A DNA stretch of 14,791 bases from JBBAFS01 sp041655255 (GTDB taxonomy: Bacteria; Spirochaetota; Spirochaetia; Sphaerochaetales; Sphaerochaetaceae), in assembly GCA_041655255.1 (NCBI GenBank), contig JBBAFS010000042.1, positions 1 to 14,791 on the forward strand, read 5' to 3'. The notes under the pieces are model-generated. The model made no database searches, was not told where the DNA came from, and saw only the letters and a list, made by a program, of their open reading frames with translations. This document shows, piece after piece, positions 6,673 to 13,745 of this stretch. The stretch's first letter is position 1; each line of letters opens with the position of its first letter. A program made the translations under genes and the position numbers.

Positions 6673-8745
6673 ATGGATCTTTTTGAGAAAGAGCAGAAGA
6701 ACACCCACTCTCCTTTAGCGTATCGAATGAGACCACGCTCTTTAGATGAATACATTGGACAACAACACATCTTAGGAAAAGGGAAGTTGCTTCGACGAGC
6801 GATCCAAATTGATCAAATCTCTTCAATCATTTTGTATGGTCCTCCTGGGACAGGTAAAACAACCCTTGCTCGGGTGATTGCCAATACAACAAAGTCTCAT
6901 TTTGCAACTCTCAATGCCGTATTAAGTGGAGTTAAAGAACTTCGCTATGAAATCGAGCAAGCTCAACAGCGTCGTTCGTTGTATGGAAAAAAGACTATCT
7001 TATTTATCGATGAGGTCCATCGATGGAATAAAAGTCAACAAGATGCACTTTTACCATGGGTCGAAAATGGGACCTGTATTTTAATTGGAGCGACAACTGA
7101 AAACCCCTATTTTGAAGTCAATGCAGCTCTTGTCTCTCGTTCAAGGATATTTCAACTCACCTCTTTAACACAAGATGAATTACACGAAGTAGCTTTACAA
7201 GCACTTAATGATCCCACTCGTGGGTATGGATTGTATAGCATTGAGTTTGAAGAGGGTGCTTTAGAGCATCTCATTGAGATAGCAAATGGAGATGCTCGCT
7301 CGTTATTAAATGCATTAGAGTTGGCAGTAGAGACCTCAACTGAATTATTTCCTCCCCCTGAAGGTGAGTCTTTATTCATTACGTTAGAAGCTGCTGAACA
7401 AAGTATTCAACAAAAAGTAGTCCTCTACGACAAAGAGGGAGATTACCACTTTGATGTCATCAGTGCCTTTATTAAATCTATTCGTGGCAGTGATGTCGAC
7501 GCTGCGTTGTATTGGTTAGCTCGCATGATTCGTGGTGGAGAAGATCCTCGCTTTATTTTCAGAAGATTGTTGATTAGTTGCGCCGAAGATATCGGTCTTG
7601 CCGATCCACAAGCACTCGTTGTTGTTCAAGCTAATGCTTCAGCTTATGATCGTATTGGATTACCTGAGGGTCGTTTTTTATTAGCTCATGCCACCATCTA
7701 TGCTGCCACTGCCCCTAAATCTAATTCTACTATGGGCTTTTTTGACGCCCTTAAAGCTGTTGAACAAGAGCAGAGTTCTATTCCTAATCACCTTAAAGAC
7801 CCTTCACGTGATCAAAAAGGGTTCGGCCATGGAGAGGGATATCTCTACCCCCATGCGTATAAAGATCACTTTGTTGCTCAACAATACCTCCCAAGCCATC
7901 TGCAAAAGAGGATGTTCTACTACCCTTCAAACCAAGGGTACGAAAAAGAGATTAGCCATCATATCACCTCTATTCGTGAGGCGTTGATGGAAGTGGAGTT
8001 ATCTTCAGAAAAAGAGCAACTCTCTTTTAGCGACTCATCTCTACGAAATCGTTTCATCACTCGTGTCGATGAACACGCAGCTGATTACCAACTCACCTTA
8101 CGTGAGAAAGTCTTTCATCACATTTCACTACAAAGAAGTGACCGTGTTTTGGTGATCAACAGTGGTCATGGTTTGTTTGTATGGGAAGCCCTACGACGTG
8201 TTCCTGAGGGGCTCGTTATAGCTCACAGCTCTGTCGATTCACATCAACAACACCTACACTCTTACAGTAGCCTCCTTGATGAGTTAGACCGACCCACGAT
8301 TATCTACTCCCCTCTTAAAGATCTTTTTAGCTTCATTGAAAAAGGTCTTACATGTGAATTCATTATTTCAAGAAATCTCTACAAAGAGGCCCACAAAGAT
8401 CCTCAGATTCTCACATCTCTTTTAGACACTCTTTCGCAAGGGGGAACAATCGTATGTGTTGAGTACCTTAGCCAAGAGAGTTCTTCTTTGAGTGATTTTC
8501 TCACCGATGAAGAGAAAAAGAAGACTCTTTCTTCATACGAAGACACAAACTCATACTCACTTACTGATCTTAAAGAGTTTTATCAAGGCTTTGAAGTTGT
8601 TGACACCTACTCATATACAACAGTGCGAAGCTTTAGCGAAGACGATCTCAAACGACTCTCCCTGCCTGTCGATGTTGGGGAGTTAGCCGACCAGCAATTA
8701 GCGTGGAAAGAGCGAGTTGCTCTTATCTCATATACCAAGAGTTAA
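6673..8745 (+). CDS. rarA: RarA/MgsA replication-associated ATPase fused to a methyltransferase-like C-terminal domain
   Basis: RarA acts at stalled replication forks as a clamp-loader-like AAA+ ATPase. The first 430 of 690 residues are a full RarA: Walker A GPPGTGKT (56-63), Walker B FIDEVHRWNKSQQDALLP (Asp113, Glu114), sensor 1 GATTENP (139-145), a likely arginine finger in SRSRIF (about 155-160), and the C-terminal tetramer domain ending YPHAYKDHFVAQQYLP (392-407) and YYPSNQGYEKEI. Residues about 450-690 are extra. They start with a helical linker, then RVLVINSGHGLFVWEAL (491-507), CEFIISRNLY (561-570) and GGTIVCVEYLSQ (590-601), the strand order of a Rossmann-fold SAM methyltransferase. 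The usual acidic D/E-x-G-x-G motif is altered, so catalysis is doubtful. RarA proteins with C-terminal extensions of this kind are annotated in some other bacteria. The ATG lacks a ribosome binding site. A perfect tandem repeat begins in its last codons. Confidence 0.9.
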   Translation: MDLFEKEQKNTHSPLAYRMRPRSLDEYIGQQHILGKGKLLRRAIQIDQISSIILYGPPGTGKTTLARVIANTTKSHFATLNAVLSGVKELRYEIEQAQQRRSLYGKKTILFIDEVHRWNKSQQDALLPWVENGTCILIGATTENPYFEVNAALVSRSRIFQLTSLTQDELHEVALQALNDPTRGYGLYSIEFEEGALEHLIEIANGDARSLLNALELAVETSTELFPPPEGESLFITLEAAEQSIQQKVVLYDKEGDYHFDVISAFIKSIRGSDVDAALYWLARMIRGGEDPRFIFRRLLISCAEDIGLADPQALVVVQANASAYDRIGLPEGRFLLAHATIYAATAPKSNSTMGFFDALKAVEQEQSSIPNHLKDPSRDQKGFGHGEGYLYPHAYKDHFVAQQYLPSHLQKRMFYYPSNQGYEKEISHHITSIREALMEVELSSEKEQLSFSDSSLRNRFITRVDEHAADYQLTLREKVFHHISLQRSDRVLVINSGHGLFVWEALRRVPEGLVIAHSSVDSHQQHLHSYSSLLDELDRPTIIYSPLKDLFSFIEKGLTCEFIISRNLYKEAHKDPQILTSLLDTLSQGGTIVCVEYLSQESSSLSDFLTDEEKKKTLSSYEDTNSYSLTDLKEFYQGFEVVDTYSYTTVRSFSEDDLKRLSLPVDVGELADQQLAWKERVALISYTKS

Positions 8746-8782
8746 ATACGCTCTCGCTACCAAGAGTTAAATACGCTCTCGC
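8733..8782. repeat. Perfect 25-bp tandem duplication across the rarA stop codon
   Basis: Copies at 8733-8757 and 8758-8782 are identical and begin TACCAAGAGTTAAATACG. The first copy holds the last rarA codons (Thr-Lys-Ser-stop) and 12 bp beyond. The second is entirely non-coding. Perfect identity suggests a recent slippage or an assembly artefact. Confidence 0.9.
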
Positions 8783-8799
8783 TCTTGACAAAAGAGCGA
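8779..8799 (+). promoter_or_regulatory. Hairpin containing a consensus -35 upstream of the tRNA cluster
   Basis: An 8-bp perfect stem (TCGCTCTT, 8779-8786, with AAGAGCGA, 8792-8799) closes a five-base loop. TTGACA (8785-8790) is a perfect -35 placed across the loop. The best -10 at 17 bp is only CAAATT (8808-8813). The hairpin has no T-run, so it may be a weak rarA 3' end, a tRNA promoter element, or both. Confidence 0.35.
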
Positions 8800-8835
8800 C
8801 AATCAGGCAAATTCACACATGTTGATTTGTATAAC

Positions 8836-8908
8836 GGTGGATGTAGTTCAATGGTAGAGCACCAGGTTGTGGTCCTGGTTGTTGCGGGTTCGAATCCCGT
8901 CATCCACC
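8836..8908 (+). tRNA. tRNA-His(GTG)
   Basis: A complete cloverleaf. The acceptor GTGGATG pairs with CATCCAC, and the extra 5' G (8836) faces C73 (8908), the histidine identity pair. The anticodon arm CCAGG-TTGTGGT-CCTGG gives GTG (8869-8871). The T-loop is TTCGAAT. CCA is not encoded. Confidence 0.96.
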
Positions 8909-8943
8909 CTAGCAGCTAGCTACTTATTATGGATAGTTGCCTT

Positions 8944-9017
<74 letters not shown>

Positions 9018-9038
9018 TTGTTTTTTTTCAGATACAAT

Positions 9039-9111
9039 GGGCCACTAGCTCAGTTGGTAGAGCAGCAGACTCTTAATCTGCGGGTCATAGGTTCAATCCC
9101 TATGTGGCTCA
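9039..9111 (+). tRNA. tRNA-Lys(CTT)
   Basis: The acceptor GGGCCAC pairs with GTGGCTC, with one G-T wobble. The anticodon arm GCAGA-CTCTTAA-TCTGC gives CTT, reading AAG. The T-arm is ATAGG-TTCAATC-CCTAT and the discriminator is A. CCA is not encoded. AAA codons need a separate TTT isoacceptor outside the window. Confidence 0.95.
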
Positions 9112-9149
9112 TGGACAAGCATCTACATCCAAAGAAGGTGGGTGCCACT

Positions 9150-9230
9150 GCGAGAGTGGTGGAATTGGCAGACACGCTAGACTTAGGATCTAGTACCTTA
9201 GGTGTGAGGGTTCAAGTCCCTCCTCTCGCA
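9150..9230 (+). tRNA. tRNA-Leu(TAG)
   Basis: A class II tRNA with a long variable arm (81 nt). The acceptor GCGAGAG pairs with CTCTCGC. The anticodon arm CTAGA-CTTAGGA-TCTAG gives TAG, reading CUN codons. The discriminator is A, as expected for leucine. CCA is not encoded. Confidence 0.95.
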
Positions 9231-9231
9231 C

Positions 9232-9261
9232 TTGACCTTCACTGTGTAACTTTGGTAAAAT
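9232..9261 (+). promoter_or_regulatory. Internal promoter of tRNA-Gly
   Basis: TTGACC (9232-9237), an 18-bp spacer and TAAAAT (9256-9261) each match 5 of 6 consensus positions. The predicted start near 9268 is just upstream of tRNA-Gly, so this tRNA can be transcribed separately from the four before it. Confidence 0.65.
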
Positions 9262-9273
9262 CGCTTACGTTAT

Positions 9274-9345
9274 GCGAGAGTAGCTCAGTGGTAGAGCTCC
9301 ACCTTGCCAAGGTGGATGTCGCGGGTTCGAATCCCGTTTCTCGCT
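9274..9345 (+). tRNA. tRNA-Gly(GCC)
   Basis: The acceptor GCGAGAG pairs with TTCTCGC, with a terminal G-T wobble. The anticodon arm CCACC-TTGCCAA-GGTGG gives GCC. The T-loop is TTCGAAT and the discriminator is T. CCA is not encoded. It is the last gene of the cluster, followed at once by a terminator. Confidence 0.96.
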
Positions 9346-9353
9346 TCTGTGGT

Positions 9354-9381
9354 GCGACTCGGTTTCGGGTCGCTTTTTTTT
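9354..9381 (+). terminator. Intrinsic terminator of the tRNA cluster
   Basis: An 8-bp stem (GCGACTCG, 9354-9361, with CGGGTCGC, 9366-9373, one G-T pair) has a GTTT loop and is followed by eight T (9374-9381). It lies 9 bp after tRNA-Gly. Confidence 0.93.
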
Positions 9382-9407
9382 GTTGTTTTTGTTAGGATGC
9401 CCATCAG

Positions 9408-9436
9408 TTGCCAGTAGGCTTCATGATGCTTACTAT
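9408..9436 (+). promoter_or_regulatory. tig: Promoter of the tig-clpP-clpX operon
   Basis: TTGCCA (9408-9413), a 17-bp spacer and TACTAT (9431-9436) give a predicted start near 9443. The leader is about 30 bases and carries AAGGAATAGGAA before the tig ATG. I see no CIRCE repeat or other heat-shock operator. Confidence 0.55.
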
Positions 9437-9472
9437 AGATAGATTAAAGAAGAAGGAATAGGAATAATCACG

Positions 9473-10816
9473 ATGATTGTTAAGCAAACTGTTAAAGAAC
9501 TTGAAAACTCAGCTGTTTCATTAGAAGTTACCGTCGAAAAAGCTGCTCTTCATGAGCGCTATCAGTCGGTTGTACAAAAATATATGAAGTCACTTCAGCT
9601 TCCAGGCTTTAGAAAAGGGAAAGTCCCTGCTTCAGTATTAGAGAGAAAATTTGGAGACTCTCTTAAAGAAGAGAGTGTCTTTACTACAATCGATGAAGCA
9701 GTTCAAGCGGCTTTAGATAAAGTAGAAGAAAAATATCGTCCTTTACCTTACAGTAGCCCCGCTTTACTAGATGAAGAAAAAATTGCACTTGATTTGAAAG
9801 ATGATCTTACTTTTAGTGTAACATACGATGTCCTTCCTCAATTTGAATTACCTGCATACACCGACTTAGAGGTTGAAGTTCCTTCAGTCACCATCGACGA
9901 TGAGGTCATTAACAGTGAACTTGAAACTCTTCGTCAACAAAATGCCATGGTCGTTGATAAAGAGGGCAAAATCGAGAAAGACGATATTGTCACTGTCGAC
10001 TTTGTGGAATTAGATGAGAACAAAGAAGAACTAGAAGAGACTAAAAGAAGTGATTTCGTCTTTACTGTCGGTAGTGGCACAAATCTCTTTGAGATGGATG
10101 ATGATGTCATTGGCTTAACCAACGGTGATGAGACTGAGATTACTAAAACGTTTGCTGAAGATTACAAATATAGTGAGTATGCTGGTAAAAGTGTTACCCT
10201 CAAAGTGAATATTAAAGCAGTGAAGTATCGTGATGTCCCAGCTTTGGATGATGAACTAGCCCAAGACGTTAGTGAGGAGTACAAGACTCTTGATGATCTG
10301 AAAAAAGCGACCAAAGAACGATTACAAAAAGATGTCGATAACCGCCTTCGAGTAAAAACTCTTGAAGCGATTGCCGATAAGATGTTAGAGAGTGTCACCA
10401 TCAGTGTCCCCTCTTCCATGGTCGATGTTGAAGTTGAATCGGCTTGGAGACGCTTTATTAGCCAAACGGGTATGGGTGAAGAGCAAACTCTTCAATTCCT
10501 CTCCTTCCAAGGTCAAACAAAAGAAGATCTCACAAACACATGGCGTGAGGATGCGGAAAAATCTCTCCGCGTTCAATTGCTCATTGAAAAAATTAAAGAG
10601 AAAGAGAAATTTGAAGTCGATGAAGCTGAAGTTACTAAAGAAGTTGAAGCTCAACTTCCTGGAGTTGAAGATGAGAATACCCTCTCATATTACAAATCCA
10701 TTATTGAAGATGAACTTAAAACCACTAAAGCAAACGACTTTTTAATTGAGAACAATAAGACAAAGAAAGGCAAACAGTTATCATACAATGAATTCATTGC
10801 CGAAGATTTTTCCTAA
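9473..10816 (+). CDS. tig: Trigger factor, ribosome-associated chaperone and prolyl isomerase
   Basis: Trigger factor binds at the ribosomal exit tunnel and shields nascent chains, so it works in the cytoplasm. The 447 residues are the normal length. The N-terminal ribosome-binding domain has the GFRKGK signature at 45-50, which docks on ribosomal protein L23. The FKBP-type prolyl isomerase domain spans roughly 160-245 (EKDDIVTVDFVEL, then FVFTVGSG and ITKTFAEDY). The helical chaperone domain follows and ends with a lysine-containing tail. The start ATG has an AAGGAATAGGAA ribosome binding site. clpP begins 17 bp downstream, and the tig-clpP-clpX order is common across bacteria, so the chaperone and protease are co-expressed. 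Confidence 0.97.
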   Translation: MIVKQTVKELENSAVSLEVTVEKAALHERYQSVVQKYMKSLQLPGFRKGKVPASVLERKFGDSLKEESVFTTIDEAVQAALDKVEEKYRPLPYSSPALLDEEKIALDLKDDLTFSVTYDVLPQFELPAYTDLEVEVPSVTIDDEVINSELETLRQQNAMVVDKEGKIEKDDIVTVDFVELDENKEELEETKRSDFVFTVGSGTNLFEMDDDVIGLTNGDETEITKTFAEDYKYSEYAGKSVTLKVNIKAVKYRDVPALDDELAQDVSEEYKTLDDLKKATKERLQKDVDNRLRVKTLEAIADKMLESVTISVPSSMVDVEVESAWRRFISQTGMGEEQTLQFLSFQGQTKEDLTNTWREDAEKSLRVQLLIEKIKEKEKFEVDEAEVTKEVEAQLPGVEDENTLSYYKSIIEDELKTTKANDFLIENNKTKKGKQLSYNEFIAEDFS

Positions 10817-10833
10817 TTGAGGGATAGTATAGC

Positions 10834-11445
10834 ATGGTAGAACACCACATCAACGAACAAGCAGCACTCGTGCCCATGGTCATTGAACAATCGGGGGCAG
10901 GAGAACGCTCTTTTGATATCTACAGTCGATTACTTCGTGATCGAATTATTATCTTAGGAGAGGAGATTACATCAACAATTGCAAACTTAGTTGTTGCTCA
11001 ACTCCTCTTTTTAGAGTCTGAAGATCCAACAAAAGATATCAGTTTGTACATTAACTCCCCAGGGGGAAGTGTTACTGCAGGTTTGGCTATCTACGACACG
11101 ATTCAATATATCCGCAGTGAAGTACAAACAATTTGCTTAGGTCAAGCAGCTTCTATGGGAGCTCTACTTTTAGCAGCAGGAACAGCAGGAAAACGATATG
11201 TTCTCCCCTCTTCAAGGGTGATGATTCACCAACCTTGGGGTGGTGTTGGCGGTCAAGTTTCAGATATCGCCATTCATACCAAAGAATTATTACGAATTAA
11301 ACAATTAAGTATCGACTACTTTGCCCATCATACCGGCAAAGACCCTCAGCTTATTGCCCAAGATCTCGAAAGGGACTATTTCTTCTCAGCACAAGAGGCA
11401 GTCGATTACGGTCTTGCCGACCAGATAATGGAAAGGAGTTTATAA
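10834..11445 (+). CDS. clpP: ATP-dependent Clp protease proteolytic subunit ClpP
   Basis: ClpP forms the tetradecameric serine-protease chamber that degrades proteins unfolded by ClpX or other Clp ATPases in the cytoplasm. The 203 residues include the complete catalytic triad: Ser107 in GQAASMGALLLA, His132 in VMIHQPWGG, and Asp181 in ERDYFFSAQEA. The oxyanion-forming INSPGGSV is at 73-80. A short N-terminal propeptide (about residues 1-18) is likely. The ATG has GAGGGA about 10 bases upstream. clpX starts 2 bp after the clpP stop, indicating stoichiometric co-expression. Confidence 0.97.
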   Translation: MVEHHINEQAALVPMVIEQSGAGERSFDIYSRLLRDRIIILGEEITSTIANLVVAQLLFLESEDPTKDISLYINSPGGSVTAGLAIYDTIQYIRSEVQTICLGQAASMGALLLAAGTAGKRYVLPSSRVMIHQPWGGVGGQVSDIAIHTKELLRIKQLSIDYFAHHTGKDPQLIAQDLERDYFFSAQEAVDYGLADQIMERSL

Positions 11446-11447
11446 AG

Positions 11448-12689
11448 ATGGCACGCAATAGTAAAGTTTGCTCCTTTTGTGGACGAAGTACCAAAGAGGT
11501 AAAGCGACTCATTGACGGCCCTGGTGTGTCTATTTGTGAAGATTGTATCCATACCTGTAACGATATCCTTAAAGCAGATCCCTCGTATGAAGTTACCACG
11601 AATGACTTTTTAGGTGAGATTCCTACCCCTAAAGAGATTCATGAATATCTCGATGATTATGTCATTGGCCAAGATGATGCTAAAAAGGTCCTCTCGGTGG
11701 CGGTGTACAACCACTACAAACGGGTCAAATTCCAAGATCATTTCCAAGCCGATGGCCTTGAGATGGACAAATCAAACATCTTAATGATTGGTCCAACAGG
11801 GACAGGAAAAACACTCTTAGCTAAAACATTGGCTAAAAAGCTTCAAGTTCCATTTGCCATTGTTGATGCTACAACACTTACCGAAGCTGGCTATGTTGGT
11901 GAAGATGTAGAGAATATCCTTTTAAAGCTCATTCAAAACGCTAATGATGATATCCAAGCAGCAGAACATGGAATCGTCTTTATTGATGAGATTGATAAAA
12001 TTGCCAAAAAAGGGGAAAACGTCTCAATTACCCGTGATGTTTCAGGTGAAGGTGTACAACAAGCATTACTAAAAATCATCGAAGGTACCGAAGCTTCTGT
12101 CCCTCCCCAAGGGGGGAGAAAACACCCAAATCAAGAGATGCTTAAGATTAATACTCGTAACATTCTCTTCATCTGTGGTGGTGCTTTTGTTGGTTTAGAT
12201 AAACTCATTGAAAAGCGAGTGGCTTCTCATCAAATGGGCTTTGGTTCTAATCCTATCGGTCAAAAAGATCGAGAAATTGCTAAACTGTTTAAAGAGCTAC
12301 ATCCTGATGATCTTATTAAGTTCGGATTAATTCCCGAATTTATTGGACGCTTACCAATTCAAGTTGGCTTAAATAGCCTTTCACAACACGACCTTATTCG
12401 AATTGTGACTGAACCAAAGAACTCAATTATTAGACAATACACTGCCTCTTTGAAACTCGATGATGTCGAATTGATCTTTGAAGAGGGGGCGGTAAATGCC
12501 ATTGCTGAACGCTCAATTGCCCAAAAGACGGGAGCCCGAGGACTCCGATCCATTGTTGAGTCAATTATGATTGATGTGATGTACGATCTCCCATCACGTA
12601 AAGAGATCAAAAGGGTTATTGTCAGTCGTGAAACAGTTGAAAAGTCAATATTACCACGACTAGAGTCCCGTAAAGATCAAATAGCGTAA
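11448..12689 (+). CDS. clpX: ATP-dependent Clp protease ATP-binding subunit ClpX
   Basis: The hexameric AAA+ unfoldase partner of ClpP. The 413 residues are complete. The N-terminal zinc-binding domain has Cys8, Cys11, Cys30 and Cys33. Walker A is GPTGTGKT (115-122), the pore-1 loop is GYVGED (148-153), Walker B is VFIDEID (Asp180, Glu181), and the RKH pore loop is in GGRKHP (222-227). Sensor 2 is in TGARGLRSIVE near the C-terminus. The ClpP-docking loop reads QMGFG (about 262-266), that is Met-Gly-Phe in place of the more familiar Ile/Leu-Gly-Phe. AAGGAG precedes the ATG and overlaps the end of clpP. The DHH phosphoesterase gene starts 11 bp downstream. Confidence 0.97.
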   Translation: MARNSKVCSFCGRSTKEVKRLIDGPGVSICEDCIHTCNDILKADPSYEVTTNDFLGEIPTPKEIHEYLDDYVIGQDDAKKVLSVAVYNHYKRVKFQDHFQADGLEMDKSNILMIGPTGTGKTLLAKTLAKKLQVPFAIVDATTLTEAGYVGEDVENILLKLIQNANDDIQAAEHGIVFIDEIDKIAKKGENVSITRDVSGEGVQQALLKIIEGTEASVPPQGGRKHPNQEMLKINTRNILFICGGAFVGLDKLIEKRVASHQMGFGSNPIGQKDREIAKLFKELHPDDLIKFGLIPEFIGRLPIQVGLNSLSQHDLIRIVTEPKNSIIRQYTASLKLDDVELIFEEGAVNAIAERSIAQKTGARGLRSIVESIMIDVMYDLPSRKEIKRVIVSRETVEKSILPRLESRKDQIA

Positions 12690-12699
12690 GGAAGAGAGG

Positions 12700-13680
12700 A
12701 TGTTTGTCTACCCAGATGTTCCCCCAAAAGTGCTTGAGGCCCTCAAAGCCGCAACAGTTGCTGTGATAATTGGGCATGTCGGTCCAGATGGGGACTGTAT
12801 CCACTCTCAAATAGCGATGCAAAAGCTCCTTCAAAGTTTGGGTTGTGAAGCCCACCTCGTGAATGCTGGACCTTTTCAACGTAAAGAGATTCGTTCCTAC
12901 GAAAAGAGATTCTCAGCTCACATCTCACAAGAACTCTATGATCGTAATCCCTTAGTGGTGATGGTCGATTGTTCAACTATTGATCGTATTGGATACTTAA
13001 GTGAAGAGATTGAAGGACTTACCATCCTTACTATTGATCACCATGCTTCTGGTAAACCGTTTGGAGATCTCTCTTACATCGTCCCTAAAAGCTTTTCAAC
13101 AACGCTAGTGATCATGCAAATCTTTAAAGCATTAGACATTGAAATTACCACTGATGTTGCCGAACATCTCTTGTTTGGCTTAGCTACCGATACTGGATTT
13201 TTTAAATTTATTGGCCCTTACCGAGGTGAAACATTCGCCCTTGTGGGTGAGTTAGTCGATAAAGGGGTCTCCCCTAATGAGATTTTCTCTCAAATGGAGG
13301 GGGGAAACAGTCTCGCTAGTAGTCTCTTTTTAGGTAAGTTATTGCAAAGTATTGAAGTCCATCTCGATGGAAGACTCCTTGTCGTTGTCGAAGATCCCCA
13401 AGATCTTGAACGCTTTGGTGAATCTGAAAGACCTACTGATGCCTTATATGCCCATCTTCTTGGTATCGATGGAGTCCAAGCAGCCCTCTACATAAAATTT
13501 ATTGATGAAGGTGTATGGGAAGTTGGCTTTAGAGGCTCACATTACAGTGCTATCGATGTTGGTTCAATCAGTGTTGAGTATGGTGGTGGTGGTCACAAAA
13601 AAGCCGCTGGGGCTACCGTAGAGTCTTCTTTAGAAGAGTTAAAAACACGCCTTATTGCGAGTATTGAAGCAGGATTATAA
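12700..13680 (+). CDS. nrnA: DHH/DHHA1-family phosphoesterase, NrnA-like
   Basis: A 326-residue cytoplasmic phosphoesterase of the DHH superfamily, most like NrnA-type enzymes, which degrade short oligoribonucleotides and dephosphorylate pAp. DHH-domain metal ligands are visible: His26, Asp30 and Asp32 in GHVGPDGD, Asp90 in VMVDCS, Asp113, His114 and His115 in IDHHASG, and Asp164 in ATDTGFF. The C-terminal DHHA1 substrate-binding motif GGGGHKKAAG is at about 295-304. The ATG has a good GGAAGAGAGG ribosome binding site and follows clpX by 10 bp, so it is probably the last gene of the clp transcript or continues into the sigma-like gene. NrnA and cyclic-dinucleotide-cleaving relatives cannot be told apart with certainty. 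No membrane or PAS domain is present, so it is not GdpP. Confidence 0.87.
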   Translation: MFVYPDVPPKVLEALKAATVAVIIGHVGPDGDCIHSQIAMQKLLQSLGCEAHLVNAGPFQRKEIRSYEKRFSAHISQELYDRNPLVVMVDCSTIDRIGYLSEEIEGLTILTIDHHASGKPFGDLSYIVPKSFSTTLVIMQIFKALDIEITTDVAEHLLFGLATDTGFFKFIGPYRGETFALVGELVDKGVSPNEIFSQMEGGNSLASSLFLGKLLQSIEVHLDGRLLVVVEDPQDLERFGESERPTDALYAHLLGIDGVQAALYIKFIDEGVWEVGFRGSHYSAIDVGSISVEYGGGGHKKAAGATVESSLEELKTRLIASIEAGL

Positions 13681-13719
13681 TTGTCTTGAAGTTGTAACAT
13701 GGCATAGAAGTTGCTCTAT

Positions 13720-13743
13720 AGGGTTCCTCTCAGGAGGAACTTT
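13720..13743 (+). promoter_or_regulatory. Hairpin sequestering the ribosome binding site of the sigma-like gene
   Basis: A perfect 7-bp stem, GTTCCTC (13723-13729) with GAGGAAC (13734-13740), closes a TCAG tetraloop. Two G-U pairs and one A-U pair extend it to 10 bp. The Shine-Dalgarno AGGAGG (13732-13737) is inside the loop and 3' arm, and the ATG is at 13746. This could limit translation until melted or displaced. Only three T follow, so a terminator role is unlikely. Confidence 0.65.
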
Positions 13744-13745
13744 AT

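Noticed and set aside
7688..7987. Open frames inside rarA, tig, clpX and the membrane-protein gene in other frames.
   Set aside because: They overlap genes with clear family motifs, lack ribosome binding sites and have low-complexity compositions typical of shadow frames.
9018..9038. The T-run after tRNA-Arg as a terminator.
   Set aside because: No stem directly precedes it other than the tRNA itself, and tRNA-Lys follows 21 bp later in the same orientation.
9018..9395. A 125-residue open frame across the tRNA region.
   Set aside because: It is a translation of tRNA-Lys, -Leu and -Gly sequence plus the terminator, a well-known kind of false open frame.
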